From: Maritalea porphyrae
GTDB lineage: Bacteria > Pseudomonadota > Alphaproteobacteria > Rhizobiales > Devosiaceae
Assembly (NCBI RefSeq): GCF_030159895.1
Contig: NZ_BSNI01000001.1
Span: 468,523-532,522, forward strand
Reading direction: 5' to 3'
DNA: 64,000 nucleotides
Shown here: in pieces, positions 27,135 through 36,798 of the stretch
Position numbering within the stretch: position 1 is the first letter of the stretch
How the letters are laid out: each line of letters starts with the position of its first letter
Position numbers and translations under genes: made by a program
The notes under the pieces: generated by a model
What the model was told of the DNA's origin: nothing
Databases searched by the model: none
The model's input: the letters and a program-made list of their open reading frames with translations, nothing else

Positions 27135-27581
27135 ATGTCTTACCACGAACGAAACATCGTTGTTTACGTCATCACCGGCATCATCGTGATGGCGGTCTAT
27201 ACCCTCAATATGCAAGGCATCATCGAAGCCGGCCTGCTAGAGGGACCAGATGCCGGCCCAACAATTGGCTGGAGTGTTATCAAACTCATCGGCGGCTCCA
27301 TCATCGCCACCATTATCGTGACCATCATCGTCACCATCATTAATGCAATCATCACAAAAGAAACTGATGTGGACACAAGCGATGAGCGCGACAAGCAGAT
27401 CGACCTGATCGGCATGAAGGTGGCCTTTATTGCTTTCTCAGTGATGTTCATCAGCATTTTCTTGTGGCTGATGTTTGGCCTCACCCCAGCGCTGGCACTT
27501 GTCGGGATGATCTATGCGATGTGGTTTTCATCCATCATTGAAAGCGTTGTGCGTCTTTATCTATACCGGATGGGCTTTTAA
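27135..27581 (+). CDS. Membrane protein partner of an XRE regulator
   Basis: 148-residue inner-membrane protein with about four helices (10-28, 45-72, 92-115, 120-140). The cytoplasmic loop has the DERDKQIDLIG motif typical of DUF2178-like proteins that are encoded just before a small XRE regulator in many bacteria. Function is unknown. The next gene begins 2 bp after its stop, so they are translationally linked. Confidence 0.82.
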   Translation: MSYHERNIVVYVITGIIVMAVYTLNMQGIIEAGLLEGPDAGPTIGWSVIKLIGGSIIATIIVTIIVTIINAIITKETDVDTSDERDKQIDLIGMKVAFIAFSVMFISIFLWLMFGLTPALALVGMIYAMWFSSIIESVVRLYLYRMGF

Positions 27582-27583
27582 TC

Positions 27584-27817
27584 ATGGCCAAACCCAAAGG
27601 ACAGCTTGAAAACAATATTCGGACGCTGCGGTTTCACCATAATGAAATGAGCCAAAAGGCCTTAGCCGAAGCGGTGGGTGTATCGCGACAGACCATTGTC
27701 GCCATTGAGGCAGCCAAATACTCCCCATCGTTGGAACTGGCGTTTCTCATTGCCAATGTTTTTGAAACGCCACTAGAGGAAGTGTTTAGCTACACACCAG
27801 CTCCGCCCAAGAAATAG
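27584..27817 (+). CDS. Small XRE-type helix-turn-helix regulator
   Basis: 77-residue DNA-binding protein; the HTH spans about residues 10-65 with MSQKALAEAVGVSRQTIVAIE as turn and recognition helix (split in description) and the end LEEVFSYTP. This YozG/HTH_3-like form is usually an autoregulator coupled to the preceding membrane protein. The dyad at 27035-27056 is its likely operator. Confidence 0.92.
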   Translation: MAKPKGQLENNIRTLRFHHNEMSQKALAEAVGVSRQTIVAIEAAKYSPSLELAFLIANVFETPLEEVFSYTPAPPKK

Positions 27818-27911
27818 CATCGAGGCGCAACCAAGGGCTGCGCCTCACCCCCAAAATCCAAAACTTCTTTTGAATTCACTTGAAAACCTCAAGATTGAAA
27901 GCGCTATTCCT

Positions 27912-28592
27912 ATGCCCAAAATTCAAAGCAAACCAAGAATTTCGAACTGGCGCGTGCCGCTGTTCTTGTTCCTTTTCGGGTTGGTCAACATCGCCTTTGG
28001 CACGATCCAACTTACCACCATTGCAGCCGGACCTGCGGCCGATGGCTCAATCAGTGAAATGACGTCCCCACAATATTTGATCACGCCCCTGCCCGTGGTG
28101 GCCCATATCGTGTGCGGTATCTTTTTCAACATTATGGCGCCGCTACAATTCGTCCCCGGCTTTCGCAAACGCGCCCCGCAATTTCACCGTTGGTCCGGCC
28201 GTCTGCTATTTGTTGCAGGCTTGGGTGCTGCTGGCACTGGAATGTATATGAACCAATATTTCCCAGCCTTCGGCACGGGGTGGAAATATGCAGCGGTGCT
28301 GATCTTCTCATTCGGCATGATGGCATCACTTATCTTGGGCCTACGCGCAATTTTGAAGCGCGACGTGAAATGCCACAATGAATGGATGATGCGCGCGGTA
28401 ATGATCGGGCTCGGCCCGGCCACGCAGCGCCTGCTTATACTCCCAATCTACTTCGCTACCGGCGAAATGAGCATACTTATGATCGAAATCGGCGTTTGGG
28501 CTGGTTTTTTAATCAACGTCATTATCGGGGAGATGATCCTGCGCAGCCACTACATACCTAGAAAGGCACTGCGTCATGCCCCAGCAGAGTAG
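27912..28592 (+). CDS. DUF2306-like integral membrane protein
   Basis: 226-residue membrane protein from the ATG at 27912 (a TTG at 27870 is in frame but poor). Four to six helices are visible, with conserved histidines in VVAHIVCGIFFNIMAPLQF, FHRWSGRLLFV and CHNEWMMRA, the pattern of DUF2306 predicted membrane proteins. His-rich helices suggest cofactor binding, but none is proven. Its 3' end overlaps the next gene by 17 bp. Confidence 0.85.
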   Translation: MPKIQSKPRISNWRVPLFLFLFGLVNIAFGTIQLTTIAAGPAADGSISEMTSPQYLITPLPVVAHIVCGIFFNIMAPLQFVPGFRKRAPQFHRWSGRLLFVAGLGAAGTGMYMNQYFPAFGTGWKYAAVLIFSFGMMASLILGLRAILKRDVKCHNEWMMRAVMIGLGPATQRLLILPIYFATGEMSILMIEIGVWAGFLINVIIGEMILRSHYIPRKALRHAPAE

Positions 28593-29205
28593 TTTTTGGA
28601 ACCGGCAAGCAACCCGCTACGACAAAGCGATTTCCGATCACGATCAACGCTATGAAATGCGATTGACCCAGATCACACAGCTATTGCATCGAGATGCAAA
28701 CGTGCTCGATTTTGGCTGTGCCTCAGGCGAGATTGCGTTGGATATTGCAGCGCGCGTCAATTCAATTGAGGGCATCGATCCCGCATCAGAAATGATCCGC
28801 ATTGCGACGGAAAAAGCGAACAAGCGCGGCATCAACAATGCAAGCTTCCTCGCAACCGACATTTTTGACGCCCGATTGGAGCCAGAGAGTTTTGATGCGG
28901 TCCTCGCCTTCAATGTGCTGCATTTGGTGCACGATCATGATGAGGTGATCCACCGGATCAAATCACTTCTAAAACCAGGCGGCATGTTATTTGTCGAAAC
29001 CCCATGCCTTGGCGAGTTTACCTGGTGGAAACGCCAACTGATCCTTGCAGCAAGCGCCTTGCGGCTAGCCCCCTTTATTCACGTCTACAAATTTGGCGAA
29101 CCAAACGCTGAACTTGAGCACCGCAGTTTCAAAATCCTGGGTGCGCAAAACGAACCAGACCAAGATTGCCGCGCCTTCATCGCGGCCCAAAAACCAGCAG
29201 AATGA
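28576..29205 (+). CDS. Class I SAM-dependent methyltransferase
   Basis: 209-residue methyltransferase with motif I VLDFGCASGEIAL, the acidic EGIDPASEMI after strand 2, ATDIF at motif II and FNVLHLVHD at motif III/IV, then LLKPGGMLFVETP. Acceptor substrate unknown. It overlaps the membrane-protein gene before it and is followed after 8 bp by an MDR gene, so the three are probably one operon. Confidence 0.92.
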   Translation: MPQQSSFWNRQATRYDKAISDHDQRYEMRLTQITQLLHRDANVLDFGCASGEIALDIAARVNSIEGIDPASEMIRIATEKANKRGINNASFLATDIFDARLEPESFDAVLAFNVLHLVHDHDEVIHRIKSLLKPGGMLFVETPCLGEFTWWKRQLILAASALRLAPFIHVYKFGEPNAELEHRSFKILGAQNEPDQDCRAFIAAQKPAE

Positions 29206-29213
29206 GAATTGAA

Positions 29214-30221
29214 ATGACAAAGCAAACAATGAAAGCACTATACCAAGAGAATTTCGGCGGGCCAGAAGTGCTGCAACTGCGCGATCTGCCCGTCCCCTCA
29301 CCTAAGGAAAACGAAGTACTGATCAAGGTAATGTCGGCCCATATGGGCAATGGTGACCAAGTGGCCCGCACCGGCAACTCACCTTGGCCTTTGATGAAAT
29401 TGCCAGCCAAAATCATGATGGGCTTTTTCAAACCAAAGCTCAAAATTCCCGGTGGTGAGTTTTCCGGCATTGTTGAGCACGTTGGCGCCAAGGTGACCAA
29501 GTATAAGGTTGGCGACCGCGTGTTTGGCTTCACCGACATGCAGTTTGGTGCCCATGCCCAGTTTGTCAGTTTGCCAGAAACTGCGCCAATTGCGCTGCTG
29601 CCCGACGATGTTTCTTTCGACGCTGGCGCGGCCATTGGTGGCTCCAATGCGCAAACAGCGATGCATTTTGTGCGCACGGCTCAAATTGGTTCTGGCACGA
29701 AAGTGCTGATCAATGGCGCATCAGGCGGCATTGGTCGCGTTGCCACTCAATTGGCCAAAGCGCTCGGCGCACATGTCACTGGCACATGCTCTGCGCAAAA
29801 CCAAGACTTGGTGAAAAAACTAGGCGCAGACGAGACCATCGACTATCGAAAGACCGACTTCACAAAGCACGGCAAGAAATACGATGTGATCATCGATTGC
29901 GCGGGCTTTTTGCCTTGGCACAAAGTGGAACCTGTGCTGACACCTAAAGGGCGTCACCTATTGGCCATGTTCGGCTTCTCTCATTTGTGGAAGCAAAAAC
30001 AAACCAAAGGCAAAGGCGGCAAACAACAGCTTTGTGTCCTGGCCCCGGCGTCAGACGACAAGCTTGCTGAAATTGCCACGCGACTTGCAGATGGCAGTCT
30101 AAAGCCAATCGTTTCGCACACTTATCCCATGAACCAGGCGATTGATGCGGCTTGGGCCTATGAAAACAAGGTCCGCGAAGGGTGCATCGTAATCCACCCG
30201 CAAGAATGGAACGAGCAATGA
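29214..30221 (+). CDS. MDR-family NAD(P)-dependent oxidoreductase
   Basis: 335-residue quinone-oxidoreductase-like protein. GroES-like N-terminal half with LPVPSPKENEVLIKVMSAHMG, then VLINGASGGIGRVATQLAKALGA as the nucleotide-binding loop and GADETIDYRKTDF. No zinc ligands. The ATG at 29214 follows the methyltransferase stop by 8 bp; a start at 29166 would overlap that gene. Paralogous to the genes at 25964 and 31097. Confidence 0.9.
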   Translation: MTKQTMKALYQENFGGPEVLQLRDLPVPSPKENEVLIKVMSAHMGNGDQVARTGNSPWPLMKLPAKIMMGFFKPKLKIPGGEFSGIVEHVGAKVTKYKVGDRVFGFTDMQFGAHAQFVSLPETAPIALLPDDVSFDAGAAIGGSNAQTAMHFVRTAQIGSGTKVLINGASGGIGRVATQLAKALGAHVTGTCSAQNQDLVKKLGADETIDYRKTDFTKHGKKYDVIIDCAGFLPWHKVEPVLTPKGRHLLAMFGFSHLWKQKQTKGKGGKQQLCVLAPASDDKLAEIATRLADGSLKPIVSHTYPMNQAIDAAWAYENKVREGCIVIHPQEWNEQ

Positions 30222-30332
30222 GCCTGAAGCCATTCATCAATCTATGTGCAACGGCCCTAGAAGCTCATTTAGGGCTTTGGGAACAGTTGCACCGTCTCAA
30301 AAACGCCATCACCCAACTTTCAGGAGAGTAAA

Positions 30333-31061
30333 ATGGCAACGTCCTATTTGAATAATCCACGTCAACTCACCATCATTGCGGCCCTATGCTATGTCATATT
30401 ACTTGTCGCTGGCCCCATCGGGTTGATGTATATGCCCGAGCAGATTGTTGTTGCCGGTGACGCCACGCAAACCGCACAGAATATGCGCACCAATTCTGGT
30501 ACATTCTACCTCGGCGTTGTTGCGCAAGTGGTGATCATCTTCACCGAGATTGTGCTGACCGGCCTACTATATGTTTTGATGAAACCTGCAGGCCACGCCA
30601 CCACACTAATGGCCAGCTTTGCCCGATTGGCGATGACAGTTGTGATGGCGATCAATCTACTACCGCTATTGATGATGGCCGAAGCAGCAAGCGGCGCAAA
30701 TTATCTCGCTAGCTTTAGCGCCGATCAGTTAGACAGCTTGGCATTGTTCTTCTTCCAAACGCACAATTTTGGCACCGTTGCGTGGCAACTGTTCTTTGCC
30801 CTGCACATGCTGCTGCTTGGTATCTTGGTTTTCAACTCCACTTACCTGCCCCGCTTTATCGGCCTTGCGTTGATCATTGGCAGCCCAAGCTACGCGTTTG
30901 ATAGTTTTGGTCGCATTTTCGGGCTGATGGAACTCGCGCCCTATTCGCTTACAACCAACATACTGCTTGGCGCTTCCGCGGTGGGCGAACTTGGCCTTGC
31001 GATTTGGTTCTTATTTAAAGGCGTGAACTTAGAAAAATGGCGTTCTAAACTCGCCGAGTAG
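30333..31061 (+). CDS. DUF4386 membrane protein
   Basis: 242-residue integral membrane protein of the DUF4386 family, with about six helices (18-38, 62-85, 92-118, 140-165, 170-190, 205-232). Family features include the N-terminal ALCYVILLVAGPIG helix and the TYLPRFIGLALIIG segment. No function is known. An AGGAGAG site precedes the ATG. A terminator follows at 31072. Confidence 0.88.
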   Translation: MATSYLNNPRQLTIIAALCYVILLVAGPIGLMYMPEQIVVAGDATQTAQNMRTNSGTFYLGVVAQVVIIFTEIVLTGLLYVLMKPAGHATTLMASFARLAMTVVMAINLLPLLMMAEAASGANYLASFSADQLDSLALFFFQTHNFGTVAWQLFFALHMLLLGILVFNSTYLPRFIGLALIIGSPSYAFDSFGRIFGLMELAPYSLTTNILLGASAVGELGLAIWFLFKGVNLEKWRSKLAE

Positions 31062-31071
31062 TTCCGATCTT

Positions 31072-31095
31072 AAGCCCGCCAAATTGGCGGGCTTT
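31072..31095 (+). terminator. Terminator between DUF4386 gene and a convergent MDR gene
   Basis: AAGCCCGCC/GGCGGGCTT stem, five-base loop, T5 on the plus strand. Confidence 0.85.
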
Positions 31096-31096
31096 T

Positions 31097-32074
31097 TCAA
31101 TTAACCTCAATCGCCACCTTGCCTTTGGCGCGCATGGTTTCCACATACTCCACCGCAATCGAAGTGTCTTTCAGCTCATAGGTCCGGTCAATTACGGAAC
31201 GTATTTTTCCAGAAGCCAACATGTCGCCCAGAGTTGTTAAATCATCCACGTTGACGTCCGCTATTTTCAACACAAGCGACTTGCCTGAATCAGAAAACAG
31301 CCAACGCCCAAACAGGCCGCCCAAAATCATATTCTTGAAGTTAAAGCCCACATGCACCCAACGTGATACCGGCGCCATTGCGCGCTTTGTCTCCTTGATT
31401 GATCTGCTGGCAGCTAGGTCGATGATCACATCATAGGTCTTGCCGTTTTGGGTGAAATCTTCCTTCTTGTAGTCGATCACATGGTCAGCGCCCAAACCTT
31501 TGACAAGTTCAGCATTTTTGCCACTGCAAACGGCAGTGACTTCTGCCCCGAAAACTTTTGCGATTTGAACCGCATAAGTCCCGACACCGCCAGAAGCGCC
31601 GTTGATTAGCACTTTCTGCCCTGGCTTGACTTCGCCCCAATCGCGCACCGCCTGCAATGCAGTCAGGCCCGCAATGCCAACAACACCGACATCTTGAAAG
31701 CTCACATCATTGGGTTTGTGTGCCAACTTCTTTTCAGCGCCCACCGCATATTGCGCAAAAGCACCAAAACCAATGTCACCAAACACCTCATCGCCAGGGT
31801 TAAACCGGGTAACCTTTGCACCAACGGCTTCCACGACGCCAGACACATCGGCGCCCAAAATATGCACATGGGGCTTAAGCAGTGCTTTGTTCGCCATACG
31901 CATCAACCACGGTTCGCCGCGCAGATGGTGCCATTCGAAGGGGTTAACCGAAGTATAGGCGACCTTTATCAATACCTGATCGTCCTTAGGAACAGGTCGA
32001 TCCAGTTCTTCAAGTTTCATAATCTCGGGACCGCCATATTCACGGCTGGTCATCGCTTGCATTTTGTCGCCCAT
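31097..32074 (-). CDS. MDR-family NAD(P)-dependent oxidoreductase
   Basis: 325-residue medium-chain reductase. The ATG at 32074 follows a strong GGAGGGG site, so the longer in-frame start at 32110 is unlikely. Motifs: RPVPKDDQVLIKVAYTSVN, GADVSGVVEAVGAKV, VLINGASGGVGTYAVQIAK, GADHVIDYKKEDF. It lacks zinc ligands and resembles plant and bacterial enone/quinone reductases. It is the third MDR paralogue within 6 kb and closes the accessory block. Confidence 0.9.
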   Translation of the reverse strand: MGDKMQAMTSREYGGPEIMKLEELDRPVPKDDQVLIKVAYTSVNPFEWHHLRGEPWLMRMANKALLKPHVHILGADVSGVVEAVGAKVTRFNPGDEVFGDIGFGAFAQYAVGAEKKLAHKPNDVSFQDVGVVGIAGLTALQAVRDWGEVKPGQKVLINGASGGVGTYAVQIAKVFGAEVTAVCSGKNAELVKGLGADHVIDYKKEDFTQNGKTYDVIIDLAASRSIKETKRAMAPVSRWVHVGFNFKNMILGGLFGRWLFSDSGKSLVLKIADVNVDDLTTLGDMLASGKIRSVIDRTYELKDTSIAVEYVETMRAKGKVAIEVN

Positions 32075-32387
32075 TTGCCCCTCCAAAAAAGCACCATTGC
32101 ACAATGGCATTTTAATCGCAGAATTTGTCGTACAATTGAAATTGGGGGCAATTGCTTCAATTCAAGCCCTTGAAATCGTCTCTAAGCGTCCTAGCCACGC
32201 CATCATCCACACATTCCACAACTATGGTTAGCGACAGGTCTGCAATTTAAATTGTTATATTTCAACATGATAACGAGAATTATAAATACCAAAAACATAC
32301 CTTTGTCACCCCAAAGTCTAACTCGACAAAAATCGCTCTAAGGGCCAGAAACCGGGTAAATCACAAGCATTTTTGGAGACATTTCAA
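32075..32387. other. Divergent promoter region, no gene seen
   Basis: A/T-rich spacer between the divergent MDR gene and fba. Only promoter activity for both sides is expected; no clear -35/-10 pair or structured leader could be fixed by eye. Confidence 0.5.
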
Positions 32388-33455
32388 ATGGCCCGCATTA
32401 CCCTTCGTCAATTGCTCGACCATGCAGCCGAGCACAGCTATGGCGTTCCAGCGTTCAACATCAACAATATGGAACAGGCTTTGGCGATCGCCGAGGCGGC
32501 CGACAAAACAGATTCTCCTGTTATCATCCAAGCATCGCGCGGCGCGCGCTCATATGCGCACGATGTGATGCTTAAGCGCATGATGGACGCGATCATTGAA
32601 ATCTATCCGCACATCCCTGTTTGTATTCACCTTGACCACGGCAATGGCCCTGCAACTTGCATGACCGCGATCCAAGCTGGCTTCACCTCCGTGATGATGG
32701 ACGGCTCGCTCGAAGAAGATGGAAAAACACCTGCCGATTGGGATTACAATGTGGGCGTCACCAAAACAGTGACCGACACAGCGCACCTAGGTGGTATCTC
32801 TGTTGAAGGCGAATTGGGCGTTCTTGGCTCACTCGAAACCGGCGAAGGTGAAAAAGAAGACGGCCACGGTTTTGACGGCAAATTGTCTACGGAACAGCTT
32901 CTTACTGATCCAGACGAAGCCGTAAAATTCGTGCAAGAAACCAAAGTTGATGCACTTGCTATAGCGATGGGCACATCACACGGCGCGTACAAATTTACCC
33001 GCCAGCCAGATGGCGATATTTTGGCGATGAACGTGATCGAAGAAATCCACCGTCGCTTGCCAAGCACTCACCTTGTGATGCACGGCTCATCTTCCGTGCC
33101 GCAAGAACTACAGGACATCATCAACCAGTTTGGCGGCGAAATGCCACAAACTTGGGGCGTGCCTGTCGAAGAAATCCAGCGCGGCATCAAAAACGGCGTG
33201 CGCAAGATCAACATCGACACAGATAACCGTATGGCAATGACCGGCCAGATCCGGCGCATCCTGCAAGAGCACCCCGGTGAATTTGATCCGCGCAAATATC
33301 TAAAGCCGGCGCGCGAAGCGATGACCAAGTTGTGCATTGAGCGCCTAGAGCAGTTCAACACAGCCGGCCAAGCTGGCAAAATCGGCCGTATCATCCCATT
33401 GGCAGACATGGCCAATCGCTATGCAAGCGGCGAGCTTGATCCAAAAGTTGGCTAG
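32388..33455 (+). CDS. fba: Class II fructose-bisphosphate aldolase (CbbA type)
   Basis: Zinc-dependent aldolase, 355 residues from the ATG at 32388 (GGAGA site; an in-frame TTG at 32373 is that same ribosome binding site). Motifs: [19 protein letters not shown] with zinc-ligand His, [31 protein letters not shown] and HGSSSVPQE with later zinc ligands, then NIDTDNRMA. The long subfamily with the GEGEKEDG insert is that of CbbA/FbaA of autotrophs and Rhizobiales. Followed by a ThiE-like gene. Confidence 0.97.
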   Translation: MARITLRQLLDHAAEHSYGVPAFNINNMEQALAIAEAADKTDSPVIIQASRGARSYAHDVMLKRMMDAIIEIYPHIPVCIHLDHGNGPATCMTAIQAGFTSVMMDGSLEEDGKTPADWDYNVGVTKTVTDTAHLGGISVEGELGVLGSLETGEGEKEDGHGFDGKLSTEQLLTDPDEAVKFVQETKVDALAIAMGTSHGAYKFTRQPDGDILAMNVIEEIHRRLPSTHLVMHGSSSVPQELQDIINQFGGEMPQTWGVPVEEIQRGIKNGVRKINIDTDNRMAMTGQIRRILQEHPGEFDPRKYLKPAREAMTKLCIERLEQFNTAGQAGKIGRIIPLADMANRYASGELDPKVG

Positions 33456-33483
33456 TTAAGACGACAGACAACACTTCATTTTC

Positions 33484-33520
33484 AAACGGCGTATTGGTCT
33501 CCCGATGCGCCGTTTTTGCT
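33484..33520 (+). terminator. Terminator after fba
   Basis: AAACGGCG/CGCCGTTT stem with a 16-base loop, then T-rich tail. Confidence 0.75.
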
Positions 33521-33605
33521 TTTTTAATTGCAAAAACTTGCGCGGCATCTATTTTCTGCCCAAATTACAGGCGATTAGCCTAATGGCAAAACTTCAAGGA
33601 ACGTC

Positions 33606-34196
33606 ATGAACGCGCAGCTCTATCTCATTACCCCACCCGATGTTGGACCGGACTTTGCCCACACGCTTGGCCAAGTCCTTGCAACGACAGAAGTGGCGGC
33701 GGTTCTAATTCAACGCGGCGAGCGCGAAGATGACGCTTATGTGGACGTGGCCAATGCGCTAATTCCGATTGCCCAAAAGGCAGGTGCTGCCGCCCTGCTC
33801 GACAATATGCCAGAAGCGGTAAAGAGAACAAACGCCGATGGCGTGCATATGACTAGCGCTGCAAAGGACATTGCGAAGGTGGTCAAAGACCTGAAGCCCA
33901 ACTCAATCGTTGGTGCGGGCGGCATTCATTCAAAGCACGATGCCATGACCAAAGGCGAGCTGAACGTCGATTATGTTTTCTTTGGCCATTTGCCTTTGGG
34001 CAAAACCGACGACGAGTTTTCAGCCGAAGAGCTTGCCATTTGGTGGGCAGAGACTTTTGAAGTGCCTGCCGTCTGCTTTGATCAAGAAAACACGGACCTA
34101 AATACCAAGTTTGAATTCCGCGCGCTGCGTGAGCAGGTCTGGCAATCGGATCAGCCGGCCCAAACGCTTGCCATCATCGCCAAAGGCAACAGCTAG
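33606..34196 (+). CDS. ThiE-like thiamine phosphate synthase-fold protein
   Basis: 196-residue TIM-barrel of the thiamine phosphate synthase/TenI superfamily: LYLITPP at the N terminus, NADGVHM in the middle and VDYVFFGHLPLGKT near 120-135, matching ADGVHxGQ and ADYxxxGPxFxT. Several key ThiE residues differ: QLR reads LIQRGE, the catalytic ND before the helix is LDN, and GQxD is absent. It may be a diverged enzyme or a relative with another substrate. It abuts the next gene (TAG-ATG). Confidence 0.75.
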   Translation: MNAQLYLITPPDVGPDFAHTLGQVLATTEVAAVLIQRGEREDDAYVDVANALIPIAQKAGAAALLDNMPEAVKRTNADGVHMTSAAKDIAKVVKDLKPNSIVGAGGIHSKHDAMTKGELNVDYVFFGHLPLGKTDDEFSAEELAIWWAETFEVPAVCFDQENTDLNTKFEFRALREQVWQSDQPAQTLAIIAKGNS

Positions 34197-35198
34197 ATGA
34201 TTAAACGCCGACACATCACAAAGTTCTTGCCAACGCTCCTTTTGTCGAGCGCTTGTGTTGTGCTTGGCCCAATCTCATCATACGCCCAAGATGCATCTGC
34301 CGAACAACAGGCAAGAGAAGCCGCCGAAATTGCCCGCTCCGTCCTTGGCCCAAAACGCCCGATTGATGAAGCCTATGGTGCCTTTCAAACAGGCTATTAT
34401 CTGACCGCTCTGCAATTGGCCCTGCCCCGTGCTCAAAACGATGATGCCGCAGCGCAAACTTTGATCGCAGAACTCTATGCCAACGGGTTGGGCGTTGCAC
34501 AAAGCTACGCGCGCGCTTCGTCCTGGTACGCGTTGGCCGACAAAAACGGCGATCTAAACGCCACGTTCCAATTGGCATTGCTCTATCAAAATGGTCTAGG
34601 CGTGCCAAAGAACCGACAAAAGGCCGCTGAACTTACAAAAAAAGCGGCCGATGGCGGCATCATGGCCGCGGTCTATAATTTGGCGCAATTGCACGTTGAA
34701 GGGCGTTACGTAGAGCCCAATTTAGGTCTTGCTGCAAAACTGTTTAAACAAGCGGCGGACGCTAACATAGCGGACGCACAATATGACTATGGCAATGTGT
34801 TGATCGCTGGTGCGGGCGTGGCCCCGAACATTGAAGATGGTGTCTACTATATCGGCCTTGCGGCCACCAACGGAAACGTTGCTGCGATGGTGGAATATGC
34901 AACCTTTCTTGCCCAAGGCAAAGGTGTTCCGCTTGACCTTGTAACCGCTGCACAATGGTACGAAAAAGCCGCCGAACTGGGCAACCCGGTTGGGCAAGCA
35001 AGGTTTGGTCGTTTACTCGCCACTGGCGCAGGGGTGAAAAAAGACTTGATCGAGGCGGCCAAGTGGCGTGCGCTGGCGCGCAAGCAAGGGCTTGATGACA
35101 AGCTACTTGGCGAAATGCTGCTTGGCTTGTCGCCAGAAGACCTACGAGAGGCCGAACAGCGCGCCAGTAGTTGGCCAGAAAATCCACTCCTCGATTAA
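34197..35198 (+). CDS. Secreted Sel1-repeat (TPR-like) protein
   Basis: 333 residues with a signal peptide (cleavage about SYA-Q, residue 30) and about six Sel1-type repeats from residue 65 to 300; each has the AxxLAxLYxxGxGVxxxxxxAxxWYxxAA pattern, for example LIAELYANGLGV and YQNGLGVPKNRQKA. Such solenoids act as periplasmic adaptors, as in ExoR-like or PodJ-type proteins. The start follows the stop of the ThiE-like gene directly, so it is cotranslated. Confidence 0.88.
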   Translation: MIKRRHITKFLPTLLLSSACVVLGPISSYAQDASAEQQAREAAEIARSVLGPKRPIDEAYGAFQTGYYLTALQLALPRAQNDDAAAQTLIAELYANGLGVAQSYARASSWYALADKNGDLNATFQLALLYQNGLGVPKNRQKAAELTKKAADGGIMAAVYNLAQLHVEGRYVEPNLGLAAKLFKQAADANIADAQYDYGNVLIAGAGVAPNIEDGVYYIGLAATNGNVAAMVEYATFLAQGKGVPLDLVTAAQWYEKAAELGNPVGQARFGRLLATGAGVKKDLIEAAKWRALARKQGLDDKLLGEMLLGLSPEDLREAEQRASSWPENPLLD

Positions 35199-35352
35199 TC
35201 ATGAGCGATGCAAACAGTGCCGCAAACGCCCAATAGTCTTGCGCTTGGCGCAATATTGAGGCAAAAGGCACCGCAACAGCATTTTGAACGCGCAACGCTT
35301 TGCCCAAAAGCGCGCTTTTGAAACACGACCAATCCGGAAAGATCGAACGAAA

Positions 35353-35916
35353 ATGAAACTGAACGGCAACGAAATCCGCCCCGGCAATGTAATTTTGCAC
35401 AAAGACAGCCTTTGGGTTGCAGTGAAAGTACAAAGCGTAAAACCTGGTAAAGGCGGCGCCTTTGCCCAAGTTGAACTTAAAGACATTGTTTCTGGCACCA
35501 AGCTAAACGAACGCTTCCGCGCTGCCGAAACCGTTGAACGTGTTCAGCTTGAGCAGAAGGAATATCAGTTCCTTTATGCACAAGGCGATGATTTGGTGTT
35601 CATGGACATGGAAAGCTACGAGCAGCTTGAACTGCAGGCTGACTTTGTGGGCGACCGCGTCGCATTTTTGCAAGACGGCATGATGGTGGAAGTTGAAAGC
35701 TACGAAGGCAAGCCTTTGGGCGTTAAGTTGCCACAGTTCGTGACACTTGAGGTCAAGGAAACTGAGCCTGTTGTTAAGGGCCAAACCGCTGCGAACTCAT
35801 TCAAACCAGCAATTTTGGAAAACGGCATCAAAGTTATGGTGCCCCCATTTGTTGGCGAAGGTGAAAAAATCGTCGTCGACACCACCGAAGTCACCTATTC
35901 AAAACGCGCTGACTAA
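35353..35916 (+). CDS. efp: Translation elongation factor P
   Basis: EF-P rescues ribosomes stalled on polyproline, which would matter here for the Pro-rich TolA. The protein has 187 residues from the ATG at 35353 ([12 protein letters not shown]). Domain I has the KPGKGGAF loop with Lys33, the residue that EpmA beta-lysylates; domains II and III are complete and end VTYSKRAD. No epmA/epmB is in the window. An in-frame start at 35284 is rejected because the extra residues are not part of the family. Confidence 0.97.
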   Translation: MKLNGNEIRPGNVILHKDSLWVAVKVQSVKPGKGGAFAQVELKDIVSGTKLNERFRAAETVERVQLEQKEYQFLYAQGDDLVFMDMESYEQLELQADFVGDRVAFLQDGMMVEVESYEGKPLGVKLPQFVTLEVKETEPVVKGQTAANSFKPAILENGIKVMVPPFVGEGEKIVVDTTEVTYSKRAD

Positions 35917-35944
35917 TCCGCACCAATTTTAAGGCAAAAATGTC

Positions 35945-36736
35945 ATGGCACAATCTGCCCTTTTGACCATCATGACCGCTGCGGCTCGCAAGGCTGCGCG
36001 CTCGCTCAAACGCGATTTTGGTGAAGTAGAAAACTTACAAGTCTCGCGCAAAGGCCCAGCGGATTTTGTATCTGCTGCCGACCAACGCGCTGAAGAAGTG
36101 ATTTTTGAAGAGCTGCACAAATCGCGCCCGACCTATTCTTTCCTGATGGAAGAACGCGGCGCGATTGAAGGCACTGACGGCCAGCACCGTTGGATCATTG
36201 ATCCGCTTGATGGCACCACCAACTTCTTGCACTCCATTCCAGCCTTCGCTGTATCCATCGGCCTTGAGCGCAATGGCGTGATGGTCGCGGGTGTTATCTA
36301 CAACCCAATCACCGAAGAACTGTTTACCGCAGAACGTGGATCCGGTGCGTATGTCAACAACCGTCGCTTGCGCGTTGCGGGCCGCAATCACCTTGCAGAT
36401 TGCGTGGCGGTTACCGGCATCAAGCAAACCAGCGATGTTGCTGCCGACACCAAAACAATTGCTCAAGTCGCCAAGCTGAACAACACACTAGCCGGCATCC
36501 GCCGCACCGGTTCCGCTGCGCTTGACTTGGCTTGGGTCGCCGCCGGACGCTTTGATCTGATGTGGGAAATCGGCCTTCAGCCGTGGGACATTGCCGCAGG
36601 CATGTTGATGATCCGTGAAGCCGGTGGCTTGATCACCGACATCAAAGGCAAAGAAATCAAACCCGAGAGCGGCTCTGTGCTAGCGGGCAATGAAAAAGTG
36701 CACGCCAAACTCCTAAAAGAGCTAAAAGCGATATAA
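35945..36736 (+). CDS. suhB: Inositol-1-monophosphatase SuhB
   Basis: Magnesium-dependent phosphatase of 263 residues, also known to act in rRNA antitermination in E. coli. Motifs: EERGAIEGTDG, WIIDPLDGTTNFLH with metal-binding Asp residues, and WDIAAGMLMIREAGG near the C terminus. It follows efp by 28 bp, a common Rhizobiales pairing, and ends in a strong terminator at 36767. Confidence 0.95.
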   Translation: MAQSALLTIMTAAARKAARSLKRDFGEVENLQVSRKGPADFVSAADQRAEEVIFEELHKSRPTYSFLMEERGAIEGTDGQHRWIIDPLDGTTNFLHSIPAFAVSIGLERNGVMVAGVIYNPITEELFTAERGSGAYVNNRRLRVAGRNHLADCVAVTGIKQTSDVAADTKTIAQVAKLNNTLAGIRRTGSAALDLAWVAAGRFDLMWEIGLQPWDIAAGMLMIREAGGLITDIKGKEIKPESGSVLAGNEKVHAKLLKELKAI

Positions 36737-36766
36737 ACACTGCAGATTTCAAAATGAAAACTTCTT

Positions 36767-36798
36767 AAAAAGCCCTGGCAATTTGCCGGGGCTTTTTT
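36767..36798 (+). terminator. Terminator after suhB
   Basis: GCCCTGGCAA/TTGCCGGGGC stem followed by T6. Confidence 0.88.

Noticed and set aside
34762-35469. Long minus-strand ORF opposite the Sel1-repeat and efp genes
   Set aside because: It is antisense to two well supported genes and shows no domain.
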